Made by a program: the position numbers and the translations under genes. A stretch of DNA of 10,867 bases from an uncultured Bacilli bacterium. Its GTDB lineage: Bacteria > Bacillota_I > Bacilli_A > RF39 > UBA660. The stretch's first letter is position 1. The number at the start of each line of letters is the position of its first letter. This document shows, piece by piece, positions 1 through 7,150 of the stretch. The notes under the pieces were generated by a model. It made no database searches. It saw only the letters and a program-made list of their open reading frames with translations, and had not been told where the DNA came from. The stretch is taken from contig CANQZH010000017.1 in NCBI GenBank assembly GCA_947628245.1, positions 1-10,867 on the forward strand, in the 5' to 3' direction.

Positions 1-69
1 AGCCGACCAGATTCGAACTGGTGATCAGGGTGTTGCAGACCCACGCCTTAGCCACTTGGCTACGGCTCC
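1..69 (-). tRNA. tRNA-Cys (GCA), 3' end cut by window edge
   Basis: Read on the minus strand, the 5' acceptor strand GGAGCCG begins at 69. It is followed by a D arm (GCC/GGC), an anticodon arm with loop CUGCAAC giving anticodon GCA (Cys), a four-base variable loop (GAUC), and a T arm ACCAG-UUCGAAU-CUGGU. The 3' acceptor strand reads CGGCU up to base 1, so the last two paired bases, the discriminator and any CCA lie outside the window. The anticodon stem has four good pairs plus a U-U mismatch at position 27-43. It is transcribed away from the FtsX-like gene by its own promoter at 81-109. Confidence 0.95.
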
Positions 70-80
70 ATACAAGAAAT

Positions 81-109
81 ATTGTAATATAAAAATATTT
101 ATTTGTCAA
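81..109 (-). promoter_or_regulatory. Sigma-A type promoter of tRNA-Cys
   Basis: On the minus strand there is a perfect -35 TTGACA (104-109), a 17-base spacer and a -10 TACAAT (81-86). The expected start site near 74 is only about five bases before the mature tRNA 5' end, so the 5' leader removed by RNase P would be very short. Confidence 0.85.
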
Positions 110-155
110 AAACAATATAAGTGTTTCTAAATATATTTTATGCAAAATGAAAAAA

Positions 156-185
156 ATAACATACTTTTAGGTAATTTTATGTTAT
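156..185. repeat. 8-bp inverted repeat over the promoter of the FtsX-like gene
   Basis: The arms ATAACATA (156-163) and TATGTTAT (178-185) are perfect inverted copies separated by 14 bases. They cover the region expected for the -35 box and most of the -10 box of the plus-strand promoter, so this could be an operator. The AT-rich background makes chance occurrence quite possible. Confidence 0.35.
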
Positions 186-188
186 ACT
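160..188 (+). promoter_or_regulatory. Extended -10 promoter of the FtsX-like gene
   Basis: The extended -10 element TGTTATACT lies at 180-188. The -35 region 17 bases upstream (160-165, CATACT) is poor, as is common when TGn is present. The start codon at 224 is preceded by a strong ribosome-binding site GGAGG (212-216) with a seven-base spacer. Confidence 0.6.
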
Positions 189-223
189 TAATTTAAATAT
201 GAGGATAAAATGGAGGCTTATCT

Positions 224-1276
224 ATGAAACAAAATTATATTGTCTTTAAAAATAAAAATTCATTATTAAGTTGTATTTTATTAGCTATTACAGCTGGAAT
301 TGTAATGATGGGAATTTCTGTTGTTTTATCAATCAATCACGATTGGCAAAATTGGAATAATAACGATGTTAATTTTCGAACTTATGATTTAGCTAATAGT
401 ATTGATGAAGAAGAAATTCTAAAATTAGAAAATTTAAAAGAAGTTGATAAGATTGTTAGTCCTAAAGAATATGGTATATTAGCTTCTAATACTTTTTTAG
501 AAGATGATCCGACTAGTAATTTGTATCTTGAAGGAATTCCTCTTAGTGAAATTGAAAAGATTTTAGATAAAGATGTTAAAGATTTTGCTAATAAAAATTT
601 TATTATTTGTTCAAATAAGTTTAAACCTCGTAATGCAACTGTTTTTTATAATAATATTGATTATATTGATTTAAGTGATATGGTTGGACAAAATATTAAG
701 TTGAATTTTAATAATAAAAATGAAGAATTGTTATTAGTAGGACTATATAATAATGAATTGTTTTATGGAGATGATGATGTTTGTTTTAGTAGTTATGATG
801 TAGTAAAAAATTTAAATGAAAAATATGGTTCAAATGATAACGGTAAATATCATTTAGTTGCTAATAAAACTTTTAGTAGTAAAAATGTTGTTAATGTTCT
901 AAAAGAAAATGGTTATAATGTGAGTAATATAAATTCAATTAATAGTGATAAAAAAGATACAATTATCAGTTATGCTTTTTGGCTAACTGTAGTAATTGGT
1001 TTATTTACTTTCTTTGGAACATATTTATTTATTATTAGAAAAATAAATAAATATCGGAAAGATGAAATTTTTATGCAAGGTTTGATTGCTTATGCTTTAG
1101 CTATTGTAATTAGTTTTACTGGTTTCTTAATTGTTGAAAATTACTTTTTAGCTAATAATAATTTATTTAATAAGATGGATATGACTTATAGTTATATTGC
1201 TTTGATTGTTGGAGTATTAATAACTTTTGTAACTCCTATATCTGCTAATATAGCAATGAAAAAAAAGCTTAAATAG
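224..1276 (+). CDS. Orphan FtsX/MacB-like four-helix membrane protein
   Basis: The 350-residue protein has one N-terminal membrane helix (about 14-37), a large extracytoplasmic domain (about 38-248), and three C-terminal helices (about 250-271, 285-308 and 322-345), ending in a basic tail (KKKLK). This 1+3 topology, and the stretch after helix 1 reading like 'EEILKLENLKEVDKIVSP', resemble the MacB periplasmic-core domain of FtsX/MacB ABC permeases. What is missing is the usual cytoplasmic segment between helices 2 and 3: only about 13 residues (272-284) link them, too short for the coupling helices with the EIGILRALGA-type motif. No ABC ATPase gene lies nearby in the window. It may be an accessory subunit, a repurposed permease, or one half of a split transporter. 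Promoter and ribosome-binding site are good, so it is unlikely to be a dead gene. The family call is inferred from topology and weak motif similarity; the substrate is unknown. Confidence 0.6.
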   Translation: MKQNYIVFKNKNSLLSCILLAITAGIVMMGISVVLSINHDWQNWNNNDVNFRTYDLANSIDEEEILKLENLKEVDKIVSPKEYGILASNTFLEDDPTSNLYLEGIPLSEIEKILDKDVKDFANKNFIICSNKFKPRNATVFYNNIDYIDLSDMVGQNIKLNFNNKNEELLLVGLYNNELFYGDDDVCFSSYDVVKNLNEKYGSNDNGKYHLVANKTFSSKNVVNVLKENGYNVSNINSINSDKKDTIISYAFWLTVVIGLFTFFGTYLFIIRKINKYRKDEIFMQGLIAYALAIVISFTGFLIVENYFLANNNLFNKMDMTYSYIALIVGVLITFVTPISANIAMKKKLK

Positions 1277-1283
1277 CTTTTTT
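1261..1283. terminator. Bidirectional hairpin between convergent genes
   Basis: AAAAAAGCT (1261-1269) pairs with AGCTTTTTT (1275-1283) around a five-base loop, giving T-runs on the 3' side for both strands. It contains the stop of the plus-strand gene and touches the stop of the minus-strand SWIM gene. Only two G-C pairs are present, so it may be leaky. Confidence 0.55.
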
Positions 1284-2121
1284 ATTTTGTTTCTTTTAAT
1301 AAATGGATAATATCTTCTAAGTAAATATTTTTATAATAATTGTTTTCTTCTAATTCTTTTAGCCATAGTTTGATATTTTTTTTATCATTTTGGTTACATT
1401 TTCGTAAAGTAATTCTTAAGTACATTCCAATTTTAGGTAAATTGTTAATTAAGATATCACTTTTTAAACATTTATTATCTCGATATGCATTGATAATAGC
1501 TGTGATTATTTTTATAACTTGTTTATAGTTTTGATTTTCTAAATAGTTTTGGGCTTTTGATAAGTAATCGTTAATTAATTGATTGTCATCTTGATTTAGA
1601 AGAAGAATATTATATAAATTATTATAGTAAAAATCATAACTAGCATAAGGATAATATTCACTAAAAAAGTTTTTGAATGATTTTTCTTCAAAGAAAACTT
1701 TATTTTTACTTTGTGATGATAGAAGATAAGCTTTTAATTTTGAAGCTGGTATTCTTTTAATAATTTTTTTAATATTTGGATTTTCTTCTTTAATTTTTGG
1801 TTTTAAATTGATTTTAGTATATTCGTGATTATGAATAGCTAAAATGGTGGCATATTCGTGTTTACAAGGGTAGGAACAAGGACAATTACATTTATAGATT
1901 ATTTCAAATAGGTCAATTATTATTTCTACATCATATATATTATTGTCGCTTCCTTGAACTTTGGCATAATAATGATTTTTATTTTTTTGTAAACTTTGAA
2001 TTTTGTTGTTGTGATAATATTCAACACCTCTATTTTTTATTTCTTGATAAAAATCTTTTTCACAATTTTTTAGGATATTTTTTTCATTATTAGGATTTGA
2101 TAAATCAGTTTTAAATTGCAT
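1282..2121 (-). CDS. Stand-alone SWIM zinc-finger protein
   Basis: The protein has 279 residues. The N-terminal half carries a SWIM zinc finger of the CxC...CxH type: C78-x-C80 and C86-x-H88, with an additional C82, followed by a helix (ATILAIHNHE). The preceding segment, 'RGVEYYHNNKI' and then 'YYAKVQGSDNNIYDVEI', matches the layout seen upstream of SWIM fingers in bacterial SNF2-type helicases. No helicase domain follows: residues about 115-279 are predicted mostly helical, rich in Lys, Asn and Tyr, and I do not recognise them. SWIM fingers are thought to bind DNA or proteins; the role here is unknown. The start is supported by AAAGGA seven bases upstream of the ATG. That site abuts the stop of the upstream hydrolase gene 13 bases away, so the two are probably co-transcribed and translationally coupled. 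Confidence 0.75.
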   Translation of the reverse strand: MQFKTDLSNPNNEKNILKNCEKDFYQEIKNRGVEYYHNNKIQSLQKNKNHYYAKVQGSDNNIYDVEIIIDLFEIIYKCNCPCSYPCKHEYATILAIHNHEYTKINLKPKIKEENPNIKKIIKRIPASKLKAYLLSSQSKNKVFFEEKSFKNFFSEYYPYASYDFYYNNLYNILLLNQDDNQLINDYLSKAQNYLENQNYKQVIKIITAIINAYRDNKCLKSDILINNLPKIGMYLRITLRKCNQNDKKNIKLWLKELEENNYYKNIYLEDIIHLLKETK

Positions 2122-2134
2122 TTTTTATTCCTTT

Positions 2135-3187
2135 CTAGCCAATTAAAAGCATTTTAATAACATCTAAAAATCTTTTTTTCATTGAAAGAGGAATATTTTT
2201 CATTTCTTTAAAAAAGTTTACGATAGATGTTGGTTTTATTTCTCTAAATTGCATTACATTTTTAATATTTAAATTTTTGCAGATTAATGATAAGGTTTCA
2301 ACAAATTTTATTTTTTCTTCATTGTTCATTTCGTTTAAGTATTTTTTTAGGTTGGTTTCTAATTTAATACTTTTTTTAGATAATTTGCCTTCTAAGAATT
2401 TGCCACCAAAACAACACCAGCTATCTCCGTAGTGTTGTAAGATGCCTATGCCGTGAGATTTTACTACTTGATAGTTTTGATGTTCTAAAATCATTCCAAA
2501 AACACTTTGTTCAGGAACAAACATTTTAAGTTTAGCGGTCATTTCTTGGTAGTTTGGGCTGGTAATAATATCGGTTAAGAATCCTGGTCCATCAAAATTA
2601 TAGACTGTTTTGATTCTTTTTTTGATGGTAGGCTTACTATACATATAAGCATACATTGCAAGATTTCCACCTTTAGAGTGTCCTCCAACGTAGATGTTTC
2701 GGTCAAAGATGTTAATTGTTTTATTTAGATATTCTTGACTTAGTTTTTGTGAAATTGTAGGAAATTTATATATTAATTCAAAATCTTCTTGCCAGCCAAT
2801 GATGTTACTATCTGTTCCTTCAAAAGCTACATAACATAGATTATTGGGAAATCTTAGAGTTAAAGCTCCAAATTGGGTTTCTTCATTTATTAGTTTTTCA
2901 TAATTATATATTTTAGTTTGATTAAATCTTTGACAATCTTTTAAAGACAAGATTAATTTATAGGAACTTGGAAAGAGATAATCTTCTTTTTTAAAATCTT
3001 TTTCGGAATATTTATTTAAAAAAAGGGTGCAAAGTTCTTTGATGGTTATTGGTTTTTGATTATTAATAAATTCTTTTATCTTGGCATAAGTTAATTCGGT
3101 TATTATTAAACTATCTACGTCATTAAAGGCAATTTCATTAAAGGTTGAATTACCATAGTATTTTAAATAATCATATAAATCTTTCAT
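2135..3187 (-). CDS. Mbeg1/DUF2974-like alpha/beta hydrolase (putative lipase)
   Basis: A 350-residue soluble protein with no signal peptide. It contains a lipase-class-3-like core: strand and oxyanion region 'CYVAFEGTD' (118-126), nucleophile elbow GHSKGG (169-174, Ser171), then 'VYNFDGPGF' (195-203, candidate acid Asp199) and 'SHGIGILQHYGDSW' with candidate catalytic His252. This motif order is typical of the DUF2974/Mbeg1-like family, a group of cytosolic serine hydrolases of unknown substrate in Firmicutes. The N-terminal 110 residues and the C-terminal 90 are less conserved. The ATG is preceded by a strong GGAGGT (3194-3199) at six bases. It is the first gene of a two-gene operon with the SWIM protein and is divergent from the amidase gene. 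An intracellular esterase or lipase activity is inferred from the triad; the physiological substrate is not known. Confidence 0.8.
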   Translation of the reverse strand: MKDLYDYLKYYGNSTFNEIAFNDVDSLIITELTYAKIKEFINNQKPITIKELCTLFLNKYSEKDFKKEDYLFPSSYKLILSLKDCQRFNQTKIYNYEKLINEETQFGALTLRFPNNLCYVAFEGTDSNIIGWQEDFELIYKFPTISQKLSQEYLNKTINIFDRNIYVGGHSKGGNLAMYAYMYSKPTIKKRIKTVYNFDGPGFLTDIITSPNYQEMTAKLKMFVPEQSVFGMILEHQNYQVVKSHGIGILQHYGDSWCCFGGKFLEGKLSKKSIKLETNLKKYLNEMNNEEKIKFVETLSLICKNLNIKNVMQFREIKPTSIVNFFKEMKNIPLSMKKRFLDVIKMLLIG

Positions 3188-3201
3188 ATTGTGACCTCCA
3201 T

Positions 3202-3230
3202 TTGTTTTTTTTATTTCTTTTTGTTATAAT
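3202..3230 (+). promoter_or_regulatory. Extended -10 promoter of the amidase gene
   Basis: The extended -10 TGTTATAAT is at 3222-3230, with a perfect TATAAT hexamer at 3225-3230. A partial -35 TTGTTT (3202-3207) lies 17 bases upstream. The predicted start near 3237 leaves a leader of about 20 bases that holds an AAGGTAGG-like ribosome-binding site (3241-3248) before the ATG at 3257. It overlaps the divergent promoter of the hydrolase operon. Confidence 0.75.
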
Positions 3231-3254
3231 AACACATATAAAGGTAGGTTGGAA
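3226..3254 (-). promoter_or_regulatory. Extended -10 promoter of the hydrolase-SWIM operon
   Basis: On the minus strand the extended -10 TGTTATTAT occupies 3226-3234 (hexamer 3226-3231). A weak -35, TTCCAA (3249-3254), lies 17 bases upstream. The hexamer shares five base pairs with the plus-strand TATAAT of the amidase promoter, so RNA polymerase should not be able to occupy both at once. Confidence 0.55.
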
Positions 3255-3256
3255 AG

Positions 3257-4567
3257 ATGAATAGGAGATTAAAGGAAAAATATTTAAAAATTTTTGTGCC
3301 TTTGGGTATTGGTTTAATTTTTATTTTGCTTATTTGGTTAGGTTATAAATTGATTTTTAATCATAAGCTTTCTTTTTTAGAAAAAATTGATAAAAGTGTT
3401 TATGCTGATATTAATTATGATGCAATTTATGGCATTCATTTAAATTTTAAGGGTTCTATTAATCTTTCTAGTGAATATCGAGATGTAAAATTGGTACTAG
3501 CTAATGGAAAAGATGAAGTTGAAATTCCTATTGAAGTTAGTAATAAGGATGATGGAATTAGTTTTGTAACAAGTAATTTAATTAATAAAGGAATTAATTT
3601 AGAATACCTACCAATTGGAACTTATTATTTATTAATTAAAGCAACTACTACTGAAAAAAATAAGGATGTAGTAAAATATTTTTCAGTTACTAATAAGACT
3701 GATTATGATGATTTAGAATATTATACTTTAAGTAAGGATGGGAAGAATAATAAAATTGATATTGAATGGAATACTTATGAGGAATGTCCTACTTTAAGGT
3801 TTACGATTAAAGAAGAAGCTTTACCTAGTGATGTTTATGATATAACTATTGATCCAGGACACGGAGGAGTTGATGTTGGCGCAATAGGAAGTTTAGATGG
3901 ATTTGAGTATCACGAATCAAATTTAAATTTAAAGGTTGGTTTGGCTTTGAAAAAAATTTTAGAGGAAAGGGGATATAAAGTCGCGATTACTAGAACTGAA
4001 GATAAGAATATTGAGATATATGATGAGGGTGGAAGTGCTGTTTTAGCTAATGAAACTAAGTCAAAGTTTAATTTTGCTATTCATCATAATTCTTTTGATT
4101 ATCAAACTGATGAGTTAAATGGTTTGGAAGTTTATGTAGCTAGTGATATTGAATTTGATTTTGCTAATTTATTGATTGAAAATATTTTAAGTGAAGCAAA
4201 TACTCAAATATCACCAAAGGAGATTTATCAAACTGTTCCAGGAATTTATCAAAGATATTTTTCGGAAGAAGATATTTTAGATGATGAAGTTCAACCAAGT
4301 AATAAGACAACATCAATGATTTATTATTATAATATTAGGGAACTTGGTGGTATTTCAACACATTCTACTAATGATGGAAGGTATAAGGATATTAATGGCT
4401 ATCCAGCTAATCCTTATAATAAAGCTAATGTTACTACTGAACCTTATTTATTGGAACTTGGATATGTTAATAATGAAAGTAATTTAAGAAATATTGTTGG
4501 TAATGAAGAAAAATATGCTTTGGGTATTGCCAATGCTTTAAAAAAATACTTAGAAACGGAATACTAA
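3257..4567 (+). CDS. Membrane-anchored N-acetylmuramoyl-L-alanine amidase (Amidase_3)
   Basis: A 436-residue protein. A basic N-terminus and one membrane helix (about 12-34) without a clear cleavage site point to a signal anchor. Residues about 50-145 look like an all-beta, Ig-like extracytoplasmic domain, followed by a second beta-rich stretch (about 150-190). The C-terminal zinc amidase begins at 'YDITIDPGHGG': expected zinc ligands are His202, Glu220 (HESNLN) and His276 (AIHHNSF), and the catalytic Glu is Glu400 (LLELGYVNNESNL). The family cleaves the amide bond between N-acetylmuramic acid and L-Ala of the peptidoglycan stem. About 123 residues separate His276 from Glu400, roughly twice the usual gap for Amidase_3; the added part (about 320-390) is rich in Tyr, Asn and Ser. 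The gene has its own promoter and converges on rsmG, sitting where Bacillus carries noc-parA-parB. Roles in cell separation or wall turnover are inferred. Confidence 0.9.
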   Translation: MNRRLKEKYLKIFVPLGIGLIFILLIWLGYKLIFNHKLSFLEKIDKSVYADINYDAIYGIHLNFKGSINLSSEYRDVKLVLANGKDEVEIPIEVSNKDDGISFVTSNLINKGINLEYLPIGTYYLLIKATTTEKNKDVVKYFSVTNKTDYDDLEYYTLSKDGKNNKIDIEWNTYEECPTLRFTIKEEALPSDVYDITIDPGHGGVDVGAIGSLDGFEYHESNLNLKVGLALKKILEERGYKVAITRTEDKNIEIYDEGGSAVLANETKSKFNFAIHHNSFDYQTDELNGLEVYVASDIEFDFANLLIENILSEANTQISPKEIYQTVPGIYQRYFSEEDILDDEVQPSNKTTSMIYYYNIRELGGISTHSTNDGRYKDINGYPANPYNKANVTTEPYLLELGYVNNESNLRNIVGNEEKYALGIANALKKYLETEY

Positions 4568-4575
4568 GTATTTTT
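4542..4575. terminator. Perfect 12-bp bidirectional terminator
   Basis: AAAAATACTTAG (4542-4553) and CTAAGTATTTTT (4564-4575) form a perfect 12-bp stem with a ten-base loop and a T-run at the 3' side of the stem on both strands. The stop codon of the amidase gene is inside the stem, and the stop codon of rsmG (4574-4576) overlaps its outer edge. It serves both convergent units. Confidence 0.85.
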
Positions 4576-5281
4576 ATTTTAAAGGTTTTTTCTTAATTTT
4601 ATCGTAAGTTCTAGGATATAAGTTGTTGGTTTTAACCTTTTTTATAATTTTTATTAATGTTCGATGTCCTTCATTGTGAGGTAAGTCTAGTTCTAGGATA
4701 TTATCTATAGTAGAGTTTAAAATTTTAAGAGTTTCAATGGAACTTTCTTGTTCTTCTTTTGATACGTTTGCTTTCATTATTAAAAAACTTCCATTTACTT
4801 TTAGACAAGGTAGTCCAAGTTCTAGTAAAATTCTTAATTCAGCAACGGCTCTTGAGGTTATAAAATCATATTTTTCACGGTTTTGATGGGCATAGTCTTC
4901 AGCTCTTTGATAAACAATATTAACATTATTAAGTTTTAATATTTTTAAGCATTCTTCAAGAAATTTGATTTTTTTATTGTTGGAGTCTAGTAATGTTACT
5001 TTTAATTTTGGAAAAGCAATAGCTAAAACTAAGCCAGGAAATCCGGCACCAGTGCCAATATCTAGGAGATTTCCATTAGAAATATCAGCTATTTTGACTA
5101 GAGTTAGACTATCATAGAAATGTTTTAAATAAACTTCTTCCATTGTTTTAATAGCTGTTAAATTAGTTTTTTGATTATATTCTAAGAGAAAGTTGGCATA
5201 GGTTTGAAATTGAGCTATTTGATTATTGGTTAAGTTTATATTAATTTTTTTTAATTCTTCAATAAATTTTGCTTCATTCAT
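4574..5281 (-). CDS. rsmG: 16S rRNA m7G527 methyltransferase RsmG (GidB)
   Basis: A Rossmann-fold SAM-dependent methyltransferase of about 235 residues, the normal family length. It makes N7-methylguanosine at 16S position 527 (E. coli numbering). Visible marks are 'YLKHFYDSL' (about 51-59), the SAM motif 'LLDIGTGAGFPGL' (about 72-84), 'LLDSNNKKIKFLEE' (about 97-110) and 'FITSRAVAEL' (about 140-149). Two in-frame ATGs exist, at 5290 and 5281. I chose 5281 because 'MNEAKFIEEL' lines up with the usual N-terminus and AAAGAG lies nine bases upstream of it. The upstream ATG would add only Met-Val-Lys. Either start overlaps the end of mnmG (8 or 17 bases), so translation is probably coupled. It is the last gene of mnmE-mnmG-rsmG and ends at the convergent terminator. 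Confidence 0.95.
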   Translation of the reverse strand: MNEAKFIEELKKININLTNNQIAQFQTYANFLLEYNQKTNLTAIKTMEEVYLKHFYDSLTLVKIADISNGNLLDIGTGAGFPGLVLAIAFPKLKVTLLDSNNKKIKFLEECLKILKLNNVNIVYQRAEDYAHQNREKYDFITSRAVAELRILLELGLPCLKVNGSFLIMKANVSKEEQESSIETLKILNSTIDNILELDLPHNEGHRTLIKIIKKVKTNNLYPRTYDKIKKKPLK

Positions 5282-7139
5282 TTTTACCATACTCTTTCTT
5301 TAGATAAACTGTTAATATAGAAATATCACTTGGATTTACACCACTAATTCTTGTTGCTTGAGCAATTGTTAAAGGTCTAATTTGCTCTAGTTTTTGTCTT
5401 GCTTCAGATGCTAAATTTTTAATTTTTTGATAATTAATATCTTTTGGAATTTGTTTTTCTTCAAGTTTAATCATTTTTTCAACTTCTTTTTGGGCTTTTT
5501 TTATGTAGCCTTCATATTTGGCCATTATTTCTAGTTCTTCTAATATTTCTTTAGGGTAAGTTTTATCTATAAATTGACTTAAAAACTTAATAGTGATTTC
5601 AGGACGTTTTAGTAAGTCAATAAAACTTAGAGAAGTTGTTGGAATAGGAAGATTAGCTTGTTGAAATTTTTCTTTAACTTTTGATGTCATTTTTAATTTA
5701 TTTTGTTGGAAATATTTTTCACATTCTTGAATGTTTTTTAATTTTGTTAAGTAATTTTGATATTGTTTTTTGGTTATACTGCCTATTTTGTGGGCATATT
5801 CTCTTAAACGTAAATCAGCATTGTCGTGGCGAAGGAGAAGACGATATTCAGCACGTGATGTTAACATTCGGTATGGTTCTTTTGTGCCTTTAGTTACTAA
5901 ATCGTCAATTAATACTCCAATATAAGCATCATTTCTTTTAAGAATTAATGGGTCTTGGTTTTCGAGTTTTAAAGAAGCATTTATTCCCGCTATTAAGCCT
6001 TGACCAGCTGCTTCTTCATAACCACTTGTTCCATTTATTTGCCCAGCTGTAAATAAATTTTTGATTATTTTAGATTCTAGTGATGGAGATATTTGTAAAG
6101 GATTGATAGCATCATATTCAATGGCATAAGCATATTTAGTGATGATGGCGTTTTCTAAGCCTTTTAAACTATGAACCATTTGTTCTTGAATATCTTTGGG
6201 CATTGAGGTTGAAAATCCTTGGAGATACCATTCATCGTAATAAAGACTTTCTGGTTCTAAGAAAAGTTGATGACGTTCTTTATCTTTAAAGCGTACAAGT
6301 TTATCTTCAATACTTGGACAATAACGAGGACCTATTCCTGTTACATAACCGCCGTACATAGCTGATTTATCTAAGTTATCTAAAATTATTTTATGGGTTG
6401 TAGGATTAGTGTATAATAGATAACACTTTTGTTGGGTATTTGGATCATATGTTGCTTTTTCATCAAAAGAAAAGGTCCAAAGTTCTTCATCACCTTTTTC
6501 TTCTTGCATTTGTGAAAAATCGATAGAACTTGCTTTAATTCTTTGAGGAGTTCCCGTTTTTAATCGTTGAATTTCTAAACCATATTTTTTTAAGTTATCA
6601 CTTAAATGATTACTTCTTGGTTCTCCGTGTGGTCCTCCTTCAGTGTTTTCGCTACCAATTAAAATATTAGCTTTTAAGTAAGTTCCAGTTGTTAATATAA
6701 CTATTTTACTGGTTATTTTAGTTCCATCGTCAAGAATAATTCCTTTTACTTCATTATTTTCAATGATTAAATCTTCTACTTTTCCTTCTTTAATTGTTAG
6801 ATTTTTGGTTTCTTCTAAGACTTTTAACATATTTTTAGGATAGGTTATTTTATCGGCTTGTGCTCTTAAGGAACGAACAGCTGGACCTTTGGAGTTATTT
6901 AGCATTTTGATTTGAAAGTGAGATTTGTCAGCTATTTTACCCATTAGTCCTCCTAAAGCATCTATTTCACGAACAATGATTCCTTTTGCTGTTCCTCCAA
7001 TAGACGGATTACAAGGCATATCACCAATATTTTTTTTATTAAGGGTTATTAATAATGTTTTATGCCCTTTAAAAGCTGCGATATGACTAGCTTCTATTCC
7101 AGCGTGTCCTCCTCCTACTACGATAATTTCATAATTCAT
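5274..7139 (-). CDS. mnmG: tRNA uridine-34 modification enzyme MnmG (GidA)
   Basis: A 621-residue FAD enzyme. With MnmE it forms the complex that places (carboxymethyl)aminomethyl groups on C5 of wobble U34 in certain tRNAs. The sequence shows the FAD-binding GGGHAG (9-14), 'MPCNPSIGG' (41-49), 'GGPHGEPRS' (168-176), the family signatures 'GPRYCPSIEDK' (270-280), 'TSGYEEAAGQG' (371-381) and 'TSRAEYRLLLRHDNADLRL' (427-445), and a helical C-terminal part ending in 'RISGVNPSDISIL', which in known homologues binds MnmE. The reading frame is open eight codons further upstream. I prefer the ATG at 7139 because AGGTGAG sits just before it and the protein then begins MNYEIIVVGGG as in homologues. The mnmE stop is eight bases upstream, within that ribosome-binding site. 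Confidence 0.97.
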   Translation of the reverse strand: MNYEIIVVGGGHAGIEASHIAAFKGHKTLLITLNKKNIGDMPCNPSIGGTAKGIIVREIDALGGLMGKIADKSHFQIKMLNNSKGPAVRSLRAQADKITYPKNMLKVLEETKNLTIKEGKVEDLIIENNEVKGIILDDGTKITSKIVILTTGTYLKANILIGSENTEGGPHGEPRSNHLSDNLKKYGLEIQRLKTGTPQRIKASSIDFSQMQEEKGDEELWTFSFDEKATYDPNTQQKCYLLYTNPTTHKIILDNLDKSAMYGGYVTGIGPRYCPSIEDKLVRFKDKERHQLFLEPESLYYDEWYLQGFSTSMPKDIQEQMVHSLKGLENAIITKYAYAIEYDAINPLQISPSLESKIIKNLFTAGQINGTSGYEEAAGQGLIAGINASLKLENQDPLILKRNDAYIGVLIDDLVTKGTKEPYRMLTSRAEYRLLLRHDNADLRLREYAHKIGSITKKQYQNYLTKLKNIQECEKYFQQNKLKMTSKVKEKFQQANLPIPTTSLSFIDLLKRPEITIKFLSQFIDKTYPKEILEELEIMAKYEGYIKKAQKEVEKMIKLEEKQIPKDINYQKIKNLASEARQKLEQIRPLTIAQATRISGVNPSDISILTVYLKKEYGKNE

Positions 7140-7142
7140 TTT

Positions 7143-7150
7143 CTCACCTA
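7143..7150 (-). promoter_or_regulatory. Ribosome-binding site deciding the mnmG start
   Basis: TAGGTGAG precedes the ATG at 7139. Its first three bases are the TAG stop of mnmE. This argues against the earlier in-frame ATG at 7163, which lies inside mnmE, and suggests that ribosomes ending mnmE reinitiate on mnmG. Confidence 0.75.

Noticed and set aside
1340..1528. Plus-strand open frame of 62 codons opposite the SWIM gene
   Set aside because: It is a hydrophobic antisense shadow of a well-supported gene, with no ribosome-binding site or family resemblance.
5681..5893. Plus-strand open frame of 70 codons opposite mnmG
   Set aside because: Antisense shadow of a highly conserved gene; no independent signals.
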